From Deltaproteobacteria bacterium (GTDB lineage Bacteria; JAEEML01), in assembly GCA_016283195.1 (NCBI GenBank), contig JAEEML010000113.1, positions 1-5,914 of the forward strand: 5,914 nucleotides of DNA, written 5' to 3'. Below, one piece after another: positions 5,460 through 5,914 of the stretch (position 1 is its first letter; each line of letters begins with the position of its first letter). The translations under genes and the position numbers were made by a program. Below the pieces are notes generated by a model. The model was not told the origin of the DNA. It ran no database searches and saw only the letters and a program-made list of their open reading frames with translations.

Positions 5460-5914
5460 TTACTTCGCCCGGTATTTCTTTTCCAGCTTTTTAACATCTT
5501 CCAAGAAGATATCAAAATCGCTCTGGTAAAGCCTATCCTGAATTATACGATAGTTTTCCCACTCAGTTTCCGCATGTTCCTTGGCCACTTCCATGCTGAT
5601 TTTTCCGGCGTTAGTCAGAATCTCCTGCTCATTGGCCACAAGAATACGGTCAAGGTGCCTAGCCCAATCTTCCATCGTCATAGGAATATTGCGACTCGCC
5701 TGCATTTCGGCAAAATCAAGATAGCCGGAAACAATTAGCTCCAAAGCATGAAGTTCATCTTTACTAATATAATTCTTGGCAACCGATACATCTGATTTTC
5801 TGATTTTAGCATCAGGACTGCCCTCCCACGATGTGAGTCCCATGTTTTCTTTATTACTATCGGCCCGCTCATAAATCAGTTCGGCCGCAGTGTGCTTATG
5901 AATTGCCCAATGCA
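5460..5914 (-). CDS. RhuM family protein, C-terminal part (N-terminus outside window)
   Basis: The frame is open to the window edge and shows 150 residues ending in EKKYRAK. It matches the conserved C-terminal half of RhuM: HTAAELIYERAD, NMGLTSWEG, KIRKSDVSVAKNYI, a hydrophobic YLDFAEMQA segment, RNIPMTMEDWARHLD, EILTNAGKIS and YRIIQDRLYQSDFD. An ATG at 5843 lies inside this conserved domain (codons upstream read HKHTAAELIYERAD), so it is not the start. Full RhuM proteins are roughly 330 residues, so slightly over half is missing. RhuM was named from Salmonella pathogenicity island 3. Homologues are scattered and often found near restriction-modification or mobile loci, but their biochemical function is not established. 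No frameshift or stop is seen in the visible part. Confidence 0.88.
   Translation of the reverse strand, partial: HWAIHKHTAAELIYERADSNKENMGLTSWEGSPDAKIRKSDVSVAKNYISKDELHALELIVSGYLDFAEMQASRNIPMTMEDWARHLDRILVANEQEILTNAGKISMEVAKEHAETEWENYRIIQDRLYQSDFDIFLEDVKKLEKKYRAK

Overview
The window is bacterial and gene-dense. Strong Shine-Dalgarno sequences (for example AAAGGAGG), a TTGACA promoter element, mid-range GC and the type of flavodoxin suggest a Bacillota-like anaerobe. This placement is an inference with low confidence; nothing here fixes the genus.

Positions 3490 down to 1 (minus strand) hold one tightly packed sulfur operon. Its order is: a JAMM-type (Mec-like) metallopeptidase; a three-domain fusion of a CysO/ThiS-like sulfur carrier, a MoeB/ThiF-type adenylyltransferase and a rhodanese; a family 2A encapsulin shell protein (SrpI-like); and a SufS-type cysteine desulfurase with a long, disordered N-terminal extension, cut by the window edge. 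The first two genes are 1 nt apart. The last two overlap by 14 nt. A TTGACA promoter and two copies of a 17-bp dyad of the form CCTAY-N7-GTAGG lie just upstream of the first gene and look like a repressor-controlled start.

The proposed sulfur flow, partly inferred, is as follows. The desulfurase is packaged inside the encapsulin and releases sulfane sulfur from cysteine, which may be stored in the shell. The rhodanese-MoeB part activates the Gly-Gly end of the sulfur carrier and thiolates it. The JAMM peptidase trims or releases the carrier, which here is trapped inside a polyprotein and must presumably be freed to expose its Gly-Gly terminus. The pairing of a Mec/CysO/MoeZ-like module with a sulfur-storing protein shell is the most interesting point of the window.

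Positions 3652-4581 (minus) hold a CPBP-family intramembrane protease. Positions 4777-5220 (plus) hold a short flavodoxin, with an imperfect hairpin in its leader. Positions 5460-5914 (minus) hold the C-terminal half of a RhuM-family protein that continues beyond the window. The gap at 5221-5459 contains a diverged direct repeat and no gene that I can support.
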